64,000 bases of DNA. Origin: Clavelina lepadiformis. Lineage: Eukaryota > Chordata > Ascidiacea > Aplousobranchia > Clavelinidae. The translations under genes were made by a program, and so were the position numbers. The stretch covers positions 5,525,501-5,589,500 of the forward strand of contig NC_135245.1 of the NCBI RefSeq assembly GCF_947623445.1, in the 5' to 3' direction. The notes beneath the pieces are model-generated. The model was not told the origin of the DNA and did not search any database. It was given only the letters and a program-made list of their open reading frames with translations. Below are positions 24,801 through 38,540 of the stretch, one piece after another. How positions within the stretch are numbered: the first letter of the stretch is position 1; every line of letters starts with the position of its first letter.

Positions 24801-25901
24801 CCAATAGATGATGCCGTATGCGTGCTTGACAAAGATGCTGTTACAATGGTGAGGTCTTGTTATAGCTATAGGCTTCTGTTTGGGTATGGCTAAACAGTAA
24901 ACATTGTCCCCAACAGGTCTGCTGAAGTCCAGTTATTTTTAGTGTATCAAAATCCTTTAGAATGTTACTCATAACTGAAGAAAAACTTCGCTACACATGC
25001 TCAGCATGGATGACATAAAAGCTCTGTAGAAAAGAAAAAGCAACTCACAATTTTTAATTTTACGACTTTGTGAAGTGGAAACTACAAATATTTTGTGCAT
25101 AATTTAGGGCTGAACGTGGTCTTTGGATGATATTTCAAAGCATTTCTACACTGAAAAGACTCACATCATTTTTAGTCAGCTTCTGGACAGAAGCAAGCAC
25201 ATTGATAAAGTGAATGACATAAACCACAGTTTCGCTGTTTTGCGATTTAGACTGCAGAATAATGGAGCATATAGAGTGTATAAATATCTTCACTTTGCAC
25301 ACATACAGCATGACATAAAGTTGTATGGTAACATCATTCTTATGAATTTTATTCACTCTGTTGCTCAGTTTTACATGATCTGGAAGTGTAAGTACATTAA
25401 TCCGGATTGTGCATTTTCACACATGTCACTCTTGCAGGTGGGCTGTAGCTAAGACCATATTTTGGTTGGCATGAGTGTCATTTTTTCTTTGTTATTTTTA
25501 CCAACGTCCAAAGATGGATTTTATAAGAATCATATGTTGTGGACCAACCGAGATTATTAGGAGGGTGTTCATGTCTATGATTTTATTCTGACTTTAGGCC
25601 TGAGAATGTAGCTATATATTACCGTTACCAATGTTTTTGTTATCAGCCGTAATACTTTTACTTGTTACAGACATTCCGTCTCCTTCACGAAGAAGGTTTT
25701 TATGTTGGTGCATCCTCTGGCCTGAACGTGTCGGCGGCAGTGCAAGTCGCCAAGAAAATGGGACCTGGCCACACTATCGTCACTTGCTTGTGCGATACTG
25801 GACAGAGATACTTCACCCGTTTGTACAGCAAATCTTGGCTCGATGGAAAGAGCTTGCTGGACGCTATACCAACTAAATATAGACACTCTTTAATCGAATA
25901 A
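21867..25901 (+). CDS. Cysteine synthase (CysK-type, PLP), likely mitochondrial
   Basis: PLP-dependent beta-replacement enzyme expected to make cysteine from O-acetylserine (or a related substrate) and sulfide. Ten exons in phase: 21867-21974, 22895-22929, 23431-23471, 23552-23772, 23901-23990, 24165-24279, 24349-24402, 24548-24609, 24690-24848 and 25671-25901. The product is 371 residues. Exon 1 encodes an Arg/Lys/Leu-rich, acid-poor leader of about 36 residues (one Asp), typical of a mitochondrial presequence. Motifs in order: GSVGNTPLIKLE, the PLP-lysine segment [11 protein letters not shown], the substrate loop [32 protein letters not shown], the phosphate-binding [20 protein letters not shown] and GASSGLN. 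There is no heme-binding region or CBS regulatory domain, so it is not cystathionine beta-synthase. The motif set recalls alphaproteobacterial CysK and fungal mitochondrial cysteine synthases. Confidence 0.93.
23181..23226. repeat. 14-bp perfect inverted repeat in intron 2 of cysteine synthase
   Basis: ATCCATATGCAATT at 23181-23194 is exactly inverted at 23213-23226 (AATTGCATATGGAT), with an 18-nt spacer. It lies between exon 2 (ending 22929) and exon 3 (starting 23431). It may be a stem-loop in the transcript, or the remnant of a small inverted-repeat element. No target duplication was found. Confidence 0.6.
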
Positions 25902-26388
25902 GCATTGTAGCAAACTTAGGCATTAGATTAATCATTCAACATCGGGCCGTCGCCGTTCAGATGAAAACAGCAACAAGCCTCGCATTAGGTTGAATATGAA
26001 GCACAAAAGCCATGCTGAAACGAGGCGAAATATTTTTTAATTGTATCAACGTAATAGTTGTTTATATGACAAGAAGATGCGAGCTTGAGGCACAAACGTT
26101 TGCGGTGGTCTTGCATACATTACAAAATGAGAAGTTCGTTATATTATTATCTACTGTTGAAGGATACGTCGATGAATTATGCTGTTTAAGTATGTTGCAA
26201 CATTTGTAATTTTAACATTAGATGTATGTTGTTACTGCGCATGTACAATGTATTTGAAGAGAATTTTTATATAGTAAAAGTCTTCCGTGATTGCTTATCA
26301 ATTTCCTTAAATGCAATTTTTTGCTCGCTGGTGTGTTTAATCATTATTGTTTGTAGCTGAAATGAACTATGCAAAGTAATTTACGTAG

Positions 26389-26394
26389 AATAAA
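26389..26394 (+). terminator. Candidate poly(A) signal for cysteine synthase
   Basis: This AATAAA lies about 490 nt after the stop codon at 25901. No closer perfect hexamer was noticed, so a 3' UTR of about half a kilobase is likely. Confidence 0.5.
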
Positions 26395-29300
26395 TCTCGG
26401 ACATGTATCTTTAGAGTCGTGTGGTATTGTAAACGCGAGTCGGACAAAGTCTTTTGTATGTTCAGAGAGCATAAATGGATAGCGACCCTGTTAACCCATG
26501 ATCTCTGTTTGTACAACAAGCAGCCGCTAGGTGTCGATGTAGAGTAGCTACTTCTTAAAATATTTCAAACCAACCTAATGACGCAAAAAGTTAGACGCTT
26601 GGTGAATGGCATAAGTTTCTACTTCCGGCGAGTTTAATCTCTAGATCACCTTCACCGTACCATCAAGGCTTGCCCGAAATCCAATCTTATGAAAAGTGGT
26701 TCGTTCAAATATTTTGTGCGTATAGAGGATGTATTCCTCCACTTCCTAGTTAATTCGTAGTAGATAGCATCTCTCAACTCACCTGGTGTTCAACGAAATT
26801 GTTTGCTGAGCTTAGATCGTGACAATAGTGAACCGAGATAGGCGAGGATAGCAAGGTGGCTCCCATTTATCTCCGCGATCGACCCTCGGCCACCATCGCC
26901 ACTTCATCACAACCTTTTACCACATCTGTTTAACGTAAAAGCCGGCATGACTTACCTGGATTACGGTAATGTGTGCCTAAAAGCGTTCGATCAATGTCGA
27001 CTCCGGACGAGATATGGAAAGCTACGATAATATGCGCACGAATAACACTGAAAACGTTTCAAATGATGCATAAGAAAGGGGGAAGTTGAATGTGTCAGAA
27101 ATCAATGAACTTTCAATTCTTCTAGACGTAAGTTTCCTCAAACGAAACACCAGCCACCGTTGTACATACTGGGGAAAGAAATGTTGAATTATTTTTGCGA
27201 TAGAAGATATTTAGACAGATTCAGAAGTCATTTGTTCACATGTAGAATGTTTTTTAGATTCAGACTTAAATATATATGTACGCAAGTTGGCAGCTTTGCC
27301 TGATAGATCCTGTTATTGGGCTACGAGTTTCAAACTATTTATGAGCATGGAAAACAATTCTTTTTTGGCCTTTAAAAGTCCACATTTCAACCAATTCTCA
27401 TAGGGACTTTTTGGACGGTTTTTGATAGTTATTATGGAAGGTTGTAAAACAGAGGACCCTTCATTCTTCTCAAAAATGTATCATGCTCTCAAATAAACCG
27501 TGGTCGAGAATCTTTTTACAAATGTTAAGAATATCTTAAGATTGATTTTGATTCATCTCCGACAGCCGGAAAAGTTTCATCGTTCACTCAAAGGGTCACA
27601 GCCTTGTTCACAACAGCACGTCATGAATTTTCGTCGAAATTCCAGGGCAACGCGCGTGCCTCGCCGATCTAGCGTTGTTGGAAACCGCTGACATTATCAT
27701 TCTCGACGTGCCGGCAAACAAATACCATTGGACGTTCTGTCGCACCTGCGCTTTTGCTGGCAACCCCTTTCAGAATAGCTATTTGTCTTCTTCTTTGCCT
27801 TGTTTGTTTTTGGTTTAATTTTTGTCTTGCCCGCTCGACGGATCACCTCGCGTGTTATGCAAGGGTTAAAAGTTCAGTACCTGGAAGATTGGTTTTAAAC
27901 CAATTTACAAGAATTGGCAAAGGTGTGATTAATGTTAATACCCAGCTATTGTGTCTCAAGGCACGAATCGTTATGAGAAATGATGTGGGCGTGCTCCACA
28001 GATTCTCTGCCAAGCCGTTTATCGTATATGTCATCCATTACGAACAGATACTTATCAGAAACCTATTTCAATGAAAGACGAATGGAATCGTGGACTCCGT
28101 GTGCCTATATGCACTTCCACCGCGTGATACAGACAAATTTCTCTTATTGTTCTCTTTGTGTTTGCGCAGATGCAGATATATGAGATATAGGACATGTAGC
28201 TTTTACTTCCCAAATTATCCATCAAAAATATATACGGTATTGCGAGTTGACGTGTCATTCAAAATGTTATCACCGCTAGATAACGTGCATAAATTTATTG
28301 TCGTCTCCATACATAAGTAATTTATATTCCTAATTTCTTTTTTTAAGACTTGAAAAAAAGTGACTAAAATATTTTTATCAAAGTTATAGGAGAATTTGAC
28401 TTATACCTTCGTCGTGAATAATTTTAGTAACTTAAACCTACATCTTTTATCAGTTGCTATTTTTTAAAGAAAATGTCAATTTTTAAAGCTGCTTTTAAAG
28501 AGAAATTCTTGTTTTATTCTGTTAGAGTTGTCTATTATTTATGCTTGGACATTTATTTTTGTTTGTAAATCTCACATTGCCTATTTACTTTTGTGCCAAA
28601 AAATGTGTCTTGCTTCACATATTCGTCTTCATTTGAAGAACTTAGTAAGTCAACTTGCTTAGTTTACCCCAAATTAGTAACCTTACTGAGGTATGTCGTA
28701 ATGAATATTTGTTCTAAGAGCTCGTTTACACCAGGTGTGCACTGAATAAAGATTTGGTATTTTTTACACTCTCTTCGACATTTTCGATAACAAATTACGT
28801 GTGGGCTAGGTTGTAAAATTAACACTGAATTATGGGCTATGCTTTCTCTTAGTCAAGTGAAGCGTTAAAAATAATGAAACATATTGACAAATTAAGGGAA
28901 GCTAACTTCTCCTTAACTTGTACAAACAAACCGTGGGAATCATCACTCGTGGGTAATACAGCTTTATAAAAAGTTTAACGTATAGCCTACATTTGTACAC
29001 TTAATTTGCAAATTACATGTAATTGTTTATTCATAAGTTAATTAGTTAAGTTTTATCATTTGTACTGTACAATCTAAGAATACAGTTAGCGAATTAATAC
29101 ATTTATTTGACGCATTTAAATGCATTTTATAAGCAAAAGAAAGAATGTTCAAAAAAGTTGCATTTATGATTGCATTCATGCTTTGTTCCTTTTCATTCTG
29201 TTTATTTATATTCTTCATTTTTACATATCTTTAAAGTTGTATCTCCTTTAGATTAAGTTGATCGGTTAATTTTAGATTCTTAGTAGCGCAAAAGATCTAT

Positions 29301-32300
29301 TAAAACTGAAGTAATTATTACGAGCGAAAGAAAGCTTCTGTAAGCAACTAAACTGCTCAAGTATGGCAAGGTTATCTTTGAAGTTTTCGAACCCGCGAGT
29401 TTGCTTACATTTAAACAAAAGCTGAACCGGTCATCAACTAGCTTTTCCAAGACACAGCTGCAAGAATGTCTGACGACCAGCGGGAGTTGCTAAACACCAC
29501 CAAAAGAAATCTTTCACCAGGGTTTCCCGTTCCAAAGCGAACTGGGTTTCGCACGCTTTCTCACCTCATATACAAGAGCGTACCGGTTACCAATTGTCAA
29601 TGAATGATAACTCCCATGAATAAACAGTTTAAATCTTATACAAAACAAGAACTTGACATACACCAGGCTTTTAAATGACGTGTATTTTAAACCTTTTGTC
29701 TTATTTTATTTGAAATATTTATGTTATTGAAAAGTTTTTAGTTGTATATAACATTAATTTCAAAATTCCAAGTTTTATAGCGCTCTAATATAATCGAGTT
29801 TACTGCAAAGTCTGCATTTCAAATGGGGAAACGAAACCTTGCTTTATCTAGCAGAAAACTATGCTTAATTGCGGTAACGTGATTCTCACACTTATTTCAT
29901 AGTCTAGTGATTGTAAACCAATTTTGTGCAATTATTTGACACTTGATATTAACAGCCTTTGCCCGTAATTTTAACAGTGGCCTTGGATAACAAAGTCTCA
30001 TTAATAAAAGTCAAGAAAAACGGTATCAAAAGGCTAAAAGTTTTGTTATGGTTTGTTTGCGATAACAAAACGTACGCCAAAGTTTGTTTTTTGGTTCTTT
30101 TGTCCGGAATACTTTTGTTTGTTTACTAACTTACCGAGAAGTTGCCTTCGGCATTTTCATAGACCTCTGTTTCATAATTGATCAACCGCGCCGCTTTCAG
30201 AACCCACCATAGGTGAACTTTTCTGTTCCATGAGTAATTACAAGGTCAGGTACCTCAGACGTCTAATTCTTTGTGAATTTGTTTTAAATGGATTCACGTT
30301 TGTTTATGATCTCTACTGGGATTGATGTTACTACTATCGCTTTTTTCCAATACCCTGTGGGACAGGTGTGTTCCGTGACGATGTCTTTGAGTGATTGCTG
30401 ACAATCGTCATCATAAATTTTTACTAACACGCTGTGGTACACCATCACTCTTGCTAGCATTTTATAATCGTTAACTGTATATGATGCACTTTTAATAAAG
30501 TTACTAAAATTGACTTTTTATAACTAAGTTTGATTTATGTTACAAGTTGTCTTTAATATTTTCGAACTTTGCCACTCAGACGTCTGATGTTTGGTTGTCA
30601 CTACATTAATGTCTGAACAGGTCTGACCACCGACCTCTCTCTTCCTGTTCTTGCGGATGATGAGTAATTGATGATTAATTAATCTGGCCCGGATTGAATG
30701 GTGCGTAACTTTAAAACAGAAGTATTCAATCTATCCACGTACAGCTTAAATGACGTAAAAGCTTCATGTTTGGTGGCCATTTAATTAACGGACTAGGGAT
30801 GCCAGTCCTCATGTCAACAAAACCAATTACTGATTTTATAAAGCCTATTTGCATAATGTCATACTTGCAGTTATGGCTTAACGAGTGTAAATCATACAGT
30901 TGCATTTTCGTTTTAAAGCAATAATAATTACTGTGATGAAATTTCTACCGCTTAATCAAACTTCAAAAGTGAAAACTTTTCCCTAGAAAATGGATTAGAT
31001 GTAAATGTAAATTGAGTGTAAGTCTTTCGTGTTGTCAGAAACAATTAATTCTTTATGCTACTTATGTTGTTCTAGGCACAAAATCAGTTGTGAAAATTAA
31101 CAAGGCAATTTTTTGTTATTCATAGATTTTAAAACTTATACTTAGATGAATATCAAAACACTCTTAAAATATAAACAACATTCAAGTAATAAAAGTTTAC
31201 ACATATTGTTATTAAAAAAATAGTTATAAGTAATTTTAAGGTTTTTTCCCAGACACCGCCATTTTGTTTGCTGGTATACCATCGCTCTGAGTAATAAACA
31301 TTAACTCCTAGTCAGGTGCGCAAAAGCCAAGGCTTTTCCCGTTGCCCCCCGATGACAAATTAGGGCTCTTAATTACGTGGGTATAGTTTGCGAATGAGTT
31401 ATTTTACTTTCTTTCAAAACTTGACACAAATTTTCTCCCCTTGATCAAACTCGTTTCATTTGCCAAGCCGTGAGTGCTTTGTAGTCTTACCAGGTGCATC
31501 CTCGTTCGAGCGGAAATTTTCATTGTGGCGTGGGGATCCATCAAACCCTGTGACCGCCGTCTTCACACCTCAAAAATTCCAGGGCAAAAAAGCAAACTTA
31601 TTAAGCAAATAATTTCATATTTATCCAGGGTATTTGTTTTAATGATAATGAGCTTGATTTATATTTTATTGCAGGAAAGGTTTCTCACGCGTTTTTGACT
31701 TATAGACCTTACACAAGAGTTCACGTTTCCGATACGCTTTGCAATTTTTTTTCACAAGAACAAGTGTTCTTAAAAGCACTTTCAAAACTTTTTTGATGTT
31801 TTTGCAAACATAATGCTTTCATTTTTCTTCATCAAACAAAGAAACTTTCTCAGTACATAGATGTTTACCAATGGAAATTTTCCCAAACACTTTGCCGTAT
31901 AGTATTTGTTTACAGCTCCACCCCATTCTCACCTATGTGTGTGGCGTGATTATTGTAATTTTCGGTCGAGCGGAGAATTCCTACGTGTTTAAAACTTGAT
32001 TTGATATCCTTAAAAGTGGAACTGAGTTGTCACGACTCCCATTGATTCTTTAGTTCGCTCAAAATGGGCGCCTCGATAATGCATTGTAATCACATCAGAT
32101 CATCGATCACATTTAAAACAATTGACTTTTTCTTTTTAATGTTGGTCTGTATACTGTGCAGTTTTCTAGTTGACCCACCAAAGATCATGAAATGTAATAT
32201 TCTTGCCATCATCTGAGCAAAAATGAACTCCATTACATACCTTTGTAGTTTATTTTAACGATGTACGCCTTGAACAGATCACGAATTTATCCCAAGAATT

Positions 32301-34148
32301 TCAAATATTGCTACTACATCTTCATCTTACAGAGAAATACTCGCTTCAATTCCCTTGAGATGGCTTGCGATAAACTGTATCAATTTCCAGTCAATTTAAT
32401 TGCTCTATCATGCCGAAAGCGAAAATAACTAAAACACTCTGGTCGGCGAGATGAATAAACTTTACAGGTGTTTGCAGACTGACATGGAGGACAGCAAAAC
32501 AAACAAAGATGGTCACGCAAAAAATCTTATCCGACTTTTCTTACGGTATAAGGGTGAAAATGTACGCCTTTCAACGCATAATGAAATGTGGAAAGAGTAT
32601 TCTAAAAGCAGCAGACTCGAATTCTAATATAAGAGTATGGTTCTTAGAGAAATAGAGATATTGGCCTACATTGGCTATGTATGTCACACTTGGTATCTAT
32701 TCTTTTATTTATGCTAAAAGTTAATTGTGATTTCAGTGACTCCAAGATAGTCATAGGAAATGAAATTAGAGTTTAATGAAAAGTCTGATTTTATAGGTTG
32801 TGCAAATTACTCAATGTGACAGCCCTGATGGCCCCGTAATATAGTAGTCTAAAAGATAATTTTTGGATTTTAAGATTTATACAGAATATAACATGATAAA
32901 AAGATAGAAGAATTATTTATACTTTTGACAGTAACTTGAAATAATTTGCATTGATTATTTGCTGTTTCAACATCACATAATAAAACGTTGCGTGTCAAAA
33001 TGTATTCATTTATGTGCACAGTTTTCCTAGTGTTACGCCATGGACATAAAAACTCAGTTTTTTTGACGCTCTTCGATCTTTCAACCTGTTAGCAATGGAC
33101 TATGTACTCCTAGAAGTATATTTTTTTTAATTTGCAGGTCGTTTTTGTTGTGTATTTTTTTGTATCCGCTGTAACTATTCATATGGTGACTAGTGAAACA
33201 CTTCGAATGATAAACCCGTTAAGTATTGCAGTTGCCAGCATGCAGGTTATTGTAACCTATATAGTCGACGTGTGGCCACATGGCTTTAATTTTGTGAGAG
33301 TAGCAAAATGGTTGGGCACCATGCCCAATACTAGGCTTCATGGTTCGTATACTCGTATACCGATCTCTATGTCATAAATTTTTTTGTTGTGCGGGTCTTT
33401 TGAAAGGTATTTTCGGTGATTTACCGATACCCCTGTTGTGGAACGAAATTAATGCTTTGTCGTTTGTTTTTTTTCTTCCCTTTCTTGAAACAACTCACTA
33501 TGTAAATTGCGGTAGTTATTACAGTCCATATTTCTTTGTTTTTGTAGCTGTTGAACATTGGAGTGATCGTTTAATTGTTTTGTAGCTGATATATGGCGGC
33601 TTTACTGCCTGCAGTTGACGCCCGAGACCCGACTGCGCAATATAGCACTCTTAGAAGTTATAAAAACGACTTCAACAAAATGTCTGCAAAACGCTTTCCT
33701 TTGTCACTTTAGTAAGTTTATTTGTTTAATGGTTTATAATTGAAAGAGTTCACCTTGTAGTTGGTCATGTTTTCTGATTACTCTATATCATTTGTAGGTC
33801 AAGGGTATTTATGCAATTCGTTTCAATTTTCCAACATTTGAGCACAATTAATTATAACTAATTAGTTAGGTACAATTGAAGGTTCTAGCGGGAAGAAGTA
33901 TAAATGGTGTATTTTAGAATCGGAAAATCGATGAGTCAAATTACTTTTAAAATGTTATTTCTATAAGGAGGTAAACTTCGTGACAATTTGTTTCGTTCTG
34001 TGTGATTGCATAAGAGCGTCATTAACATGACACTGGAAAATGGTTTAATAAACATAATTATGATACTTATAAGGAACAGTTGTAACTTTGATTTGAACTA
34101 TTGTCACTTAAATTTCAGAGGTTAAATGTGAATTTTCATGCAGTATGC

Positions 34149-34196
34149 ATGAACATATAGACATTTGTGATGAACATGAGATGAACATATAGACAT
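34149..34196. repeat. Short direct repeat, 32-bp period
   Basis: The 16-mer ATGAACATATAGACAT occurs at 34149-34164 and 34181-34196. This is a small local duplication with no other visible meaning. Confidence 0.6.
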
Positions 34197-34790
34197 ATCA
34201 TGTGGACATTTTGATATCTTTGTTCTGTTGAAAACTATACAGTTACATCTATAACTTTTGGTTTTTCTTACGTCTTATTAAGTCAAGTCAAACAAGCAGC
34301 ACCAATAAGGTTACACATTTTCTTTCATTTGGTTTTGATTTGTGAAGTAAGTTATATGTTTATGAAGTTTTATTGATATCTTGTTATTGGACGCATTTAT
34401 CTTAACCACTGTATAAATAATCCTTTACGACATAGCGGAACACTTCATATCTGAAACTAAAAAAACTCCTAAATCGTTTATATATAGGTTCATAGATGAT
34501 GCTTCGTGGCCATCTTTACGCGGACGTTTTCAAGACGATCTAAACAATTGACGAAAACAGTTTGCCCGGTACTAAATTCTTAAGACTCCTCTAACTTTTA
34601 TAAAGGTATTTCTATTCCTGAAGACTCTGTAACTTCGTTCAAATACACGTACGTTTAATGTTAAGTTGCATATATATTGGTGAAACAGATTTAGGCAATA
34701 AGTTTGTTTCAATGGGTTTGAAAAGTGATCTGTAATTTTGAAAACAGTGGGCAATGTTACAAATAGCTTCTCCTCAACGTATCCAAAAAC

Positions 34791-34844
34791 TACGTTAATC
34801 ATTTGTTCCATTATATATACGTTAATCATTTATTCCATTATATA
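34791..34844. repeat. 27-bp tandem repeat, two copies
   Basis: Two adjacent copies of a 27-bp unit beginning TACGTTAATCATTT, nearly identical, followed by a TA-rich run. Simple local duplication. Confidence 0.7.
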
Positions 34845-37787
34845 CAGTGTATATATATAAATAACATAAAAACGAAATTATGTTTGTTTACATTTCTTAG
34901 AGAATGCTCGAAAAGAGTAAAGAGATTTTGCAGTGGAAAACTGGTTTTAAGCAATAACGAAAAATAACTCTTTGCAAAAACGTAAGCATAAATTACAAAG
35001 ATTAAGATTTTTTATTACTTCACTTCTTGATATCTCTATCATTCTATTTGTGCCGGCTTCAGCTACAAAAATTTATTTCGCCTGCCCCGCCACAGCATTT
35101 GACGTAACAACCCTTCAAAGAAATTTGAACTCATTCTTTGACATTAATCTCTAAACGATCTTCGCAGAAAATAAAATAAAAGGAGCGTTTTCCATTTCTT
35201 TTTTGCTCCTTTCAGTTTTTTGACTATTTTATAATTCCTTAACCACTTTGCCACCATTTCAAGTCGACGTGAAGCCTTCTGTAAATATTTGCGGAGTGGA
35301 ATCCGCATTCTAGCTCATTCCATTACGCTTTTTGCTCCAGCCACTTTAAACCTCTTCTAATCAGCAATCGGGGGACAACATCGCAGCGCGTTTTTTCCAG
35401 TTTGGACCTGTTTGCGACCCTCATTCATCTTAAAGCTAATAACGACGTCAACGGCGTAATAATGCTCAAACACTGGTCTAATAAACCTGTAGAATGTCTA
35501 TTTTAAATCGATCTCATGAAAAATATATCACGATATATGACGATAAACGCAATATCACTTACCGAGATTTGGTCTTTAAAAGTGTTTACATGCATGTCCG
35601 ACAATAAAAAAAATAACTGTACATTGTGCTTTTCAGCTACATTTAAAACTTGGAATTTGATTGTTATAATTTTCATATAGGGTAACAAAAATGCGAATTT
35701 TGATTGAAAATGTATGTTTCTCAACGTATTTCAGTCAACTTTCTCTACTTTTTTATTTCAAGTGTCATATGTTAAGTATATAGAGTTTTTCATCATGATA
35801 AAAACGCCAAAAGTTGTTTTATGAATTGAACAGTGTATTTAATTTGTTATAAAACTTCTTTTGTCTGTTTTGACCGTGTGGTCACAGCATTATTTGCAGC
35901 AATAAATAATACATTCCTGCATAATATTTTTTGGTCAACAATTTTATGTTTTCTTTCTATTTAGTTCAAATGATTAACCCCTAACCATTCAAAATGGCGG
36001 CTTTAGTTCGCGGCCAAGTTGTTTTAGTTTTTATAGGCTGTGAAGCGCGACAGACGTGTTTATTTGATAGAGATTATTCAATTCGAAGCGTCATTGTATT
36101 GTGACTAATTCTCACCCTGGTCAAATTGTCTTTTGTATTTTTAGGTCCTTAACTGCCTTGTGCATATAGACACAAGGATACCAACAACACTGGGTCGCCC
36201 AAGTACTTGTTGGAACTATATTTGTGGGAGGCAACAATTTTGATGCTCCTTGTCCCTTTGAGAAGCACCATTATTCGGAAGTCATTGATAAATATTGAGC
36301 AGACTCGCAGTGTTTGCATTTGGATTTGTCAATCCAATTCTGCTTAAAATATTATCAAAAGAAGTGGAAAAACATGGTTTATTATACACAAGTTTTAAAA
36401 TTACGTTTTCAATTTAATCTTTTGAGTATAACATGACAAGTAACGCTTCCTATTTTTTGCAAGTTGAAATAAATATATTAAGTTGTGTTTGTGTTTGATG
36501 ATTTTAATTTGACTAGGTTTGTTTGATATACAACCTGATGGTACGTACATTTAGCTTAATATCCTGGAGAAATTGTGATAAAATGTTTGGTCTAAGTTTG
36601 ACGTCATGTTACCTTGTCACCTATTACTTAGGATTGATCATTACTGTAGTTAGATTTGGATGCTGTGATTTAAATAACTGAAAATGTCAGTTAGTGAACC
36701 GATATATTGGGTCATTCTTGAAAGTTTGCTTAGACAATGTGTAGAGTATTTGCTAATCCCTTTTTAAACATTACCCTAGAGCGGGTGTGCAAGAAAGTTT
36801 GAAAAATGCTGTAACCTTTTCGTTTCATTACTTGCAGAAAACAGAAATCTTTCCAATTTATATTTTCTTCCTGTGTGGTTCCATTTTTCCTTTTTACTTG
36901 TATTAGTATCAAAAGTTTTATCAATTGCACTGTACAGTGAATGTGCTTGTAAATGTTCTTCGATCTGCTCAGACGCTCTTGAATGCATGAAATGTGCTCA
37001 TATTTACACTTTTTTCAATACTTTTATTAGTTTAGCTGATATTATTATTCACTGTTAGTTTAATGCTGAATGTAGATAAATGGACTACTAATTGATCACG
37101 CTTTTTAAACAGTTTTTCTGTACGTAAACTTTCCAATTGTCTGTATTAAGTGGGACGTTTTGACTAGCAAGTAAAGTTCATTAGCAATCTATGAGTGTTA
37201 CCGCACTTTCGAATGCAACTTTTCAACCGGTCAAAGCTTGGTTGTGAAGAATGTCGTGCCGGATACGTGCACAGGTGGAAGGGACAGTTTTTCAAAAGAC
37301 CGTGACGAACAAAGTCAAAACAAGCCCCTCATCCATTGTCACTTAATGGTGACCTTTGACTGGACCGTAAATTGGGTGTGATATTTCATTCGGTGATATG
37401 CATACGCATTTTACAAAGAAATAGAAAAGCAATTCTTAAAATATATCACCTAGTTTTACAGAAAGTGGTCGGAAACATTTTCATTTGCTTTGGAGGAAGT
37501 CATTACTACGCATGAGTAGATGTGAAGGGACTAAAATATGCTTGGCTTGAAAATAAATTTCTTGATCGAAGTTGCAACATTTCGTATCTATTGTTGTATA
37601 TATTTGTTTATTCGCCTTATCACTATATAACGATCAATTCTTATTGCCATAACCCTTGAACAAAACGATAGAATCATTATTTATACACGCTTTGTAAACT
37701 GGCTGACGAGTGTGTTTATTCGGTGATGTTTTTTAAAATAAGTTGTTTCTTATATAAAAGCTCATTTGTGTGATTTCTTCGTACTGT

Positions 37788-38217
37788 ATTTTGAATTAAA
37801 ATCACCATAAAAGACAATGCCGCACCAGAATTAAATTAATAGAAAGTAATAGTAAGGTATTCACTCAACCTGTATTCACTTAAAGTCAAAGCAGATGATG
37901 AAAAACGAATAAGAAAAATTAAAAAGGTCATAAACTAATAGTAATACTGGTACATGTTTGAAATAATGTTGCAAACATTATTACAAAAAAGTAATCACAA
38001 ACATTTTGAATTAAAATCACCATAAAAGACAATGCCGCACCAGAATTAAATTAATAGAAAGTAATAGTAAGGTATTCACTCAACCTGTATTCACTTAAAG
38101 TCAAAGCAGATGATGAAAAACGAATAAGAAAAATTAAAAAGGTCATAAACTAATAGTAATACTGGTACATGTTTGAAATAATGTTGCAAACATTATTACA
38201 AAAAAGTAATCACAAAC
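37788..38217. repeat. Exact 215-bp tandem duplication
   Basis: Positions 37788-38002 are repeated at 38003-38217 with no difference that I can find by eye, and two further bases match beyond the end. The unit is AT-rich, has no coding potential, and contains a small internal palindrome (AATAATGTTGCAAACATTATT-like). Perfect identity means either a very recent duplication or an assembly error. Confidence 0.9.
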
Positions 38218-38227
38218 ATAGTATGCT

Positions 38228-38233
38228 TTTATT
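38228..38233 (-). terminator. Possible poly(A) signal for the 52-residue ORF
   Basis: TTTATT on the plus strand reads AATAAA on the minus strand, about 310 nt downstream of the stop of the small ORF at 38541-38699. It matters only if that ORF is real. Confidence 0.15.
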
Positions 38234-38540
38234 TGTAAAAGAAAAAAGGACATGATATCGGTTGCCATTGATTCGTAAAAGCCGCTCCTTGCAATTCATT
38301 ACTTGTAACATTACACTCTTGGTATGAGCAATCATGTAGGTTCTCAAACTATATGATGAGCTTGTAAATCATATTTGACTATGGATAGATTTTGCAAGCG
38401 CTCATATACGAAGCACCCAAGAAAAATATACTCGAGTAAACTGAAAGTGGATATGGGATATTGCTCAAAGTATTAACGAGTATAATACGCCACAAACTAA
38501 AAATTTTTTCGTTGCAATTGCATCGCATCATATCACAAAG

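Larger units (their letters stand above)
26395..37787. other. Gene-poor intergenic region
   Basis: No recognised exon on either strand across 11.4 kb. Most is strongly AT-rich. Patches of more balanced composition near 26.6-27.1, 27.55-28.2 and 31.25-31.6 kb stand out and could be conserved regulatory DNA for the FoxA genes or an unseen neighbour. Open frames there are short and begin at non-ATG codons. A two-copy 27-bp tandem repeat lies at 34791-34844. Confidence 0.5.

Noticed and set aside
27754..28074. Open frame starting with a signal-peptide-like hydrophobic stretch
   Set aside because: It begins at TTG and not ATG, matches no family, and has no splice context. Hydrophobic runs are common in translated AT-rich DNA.
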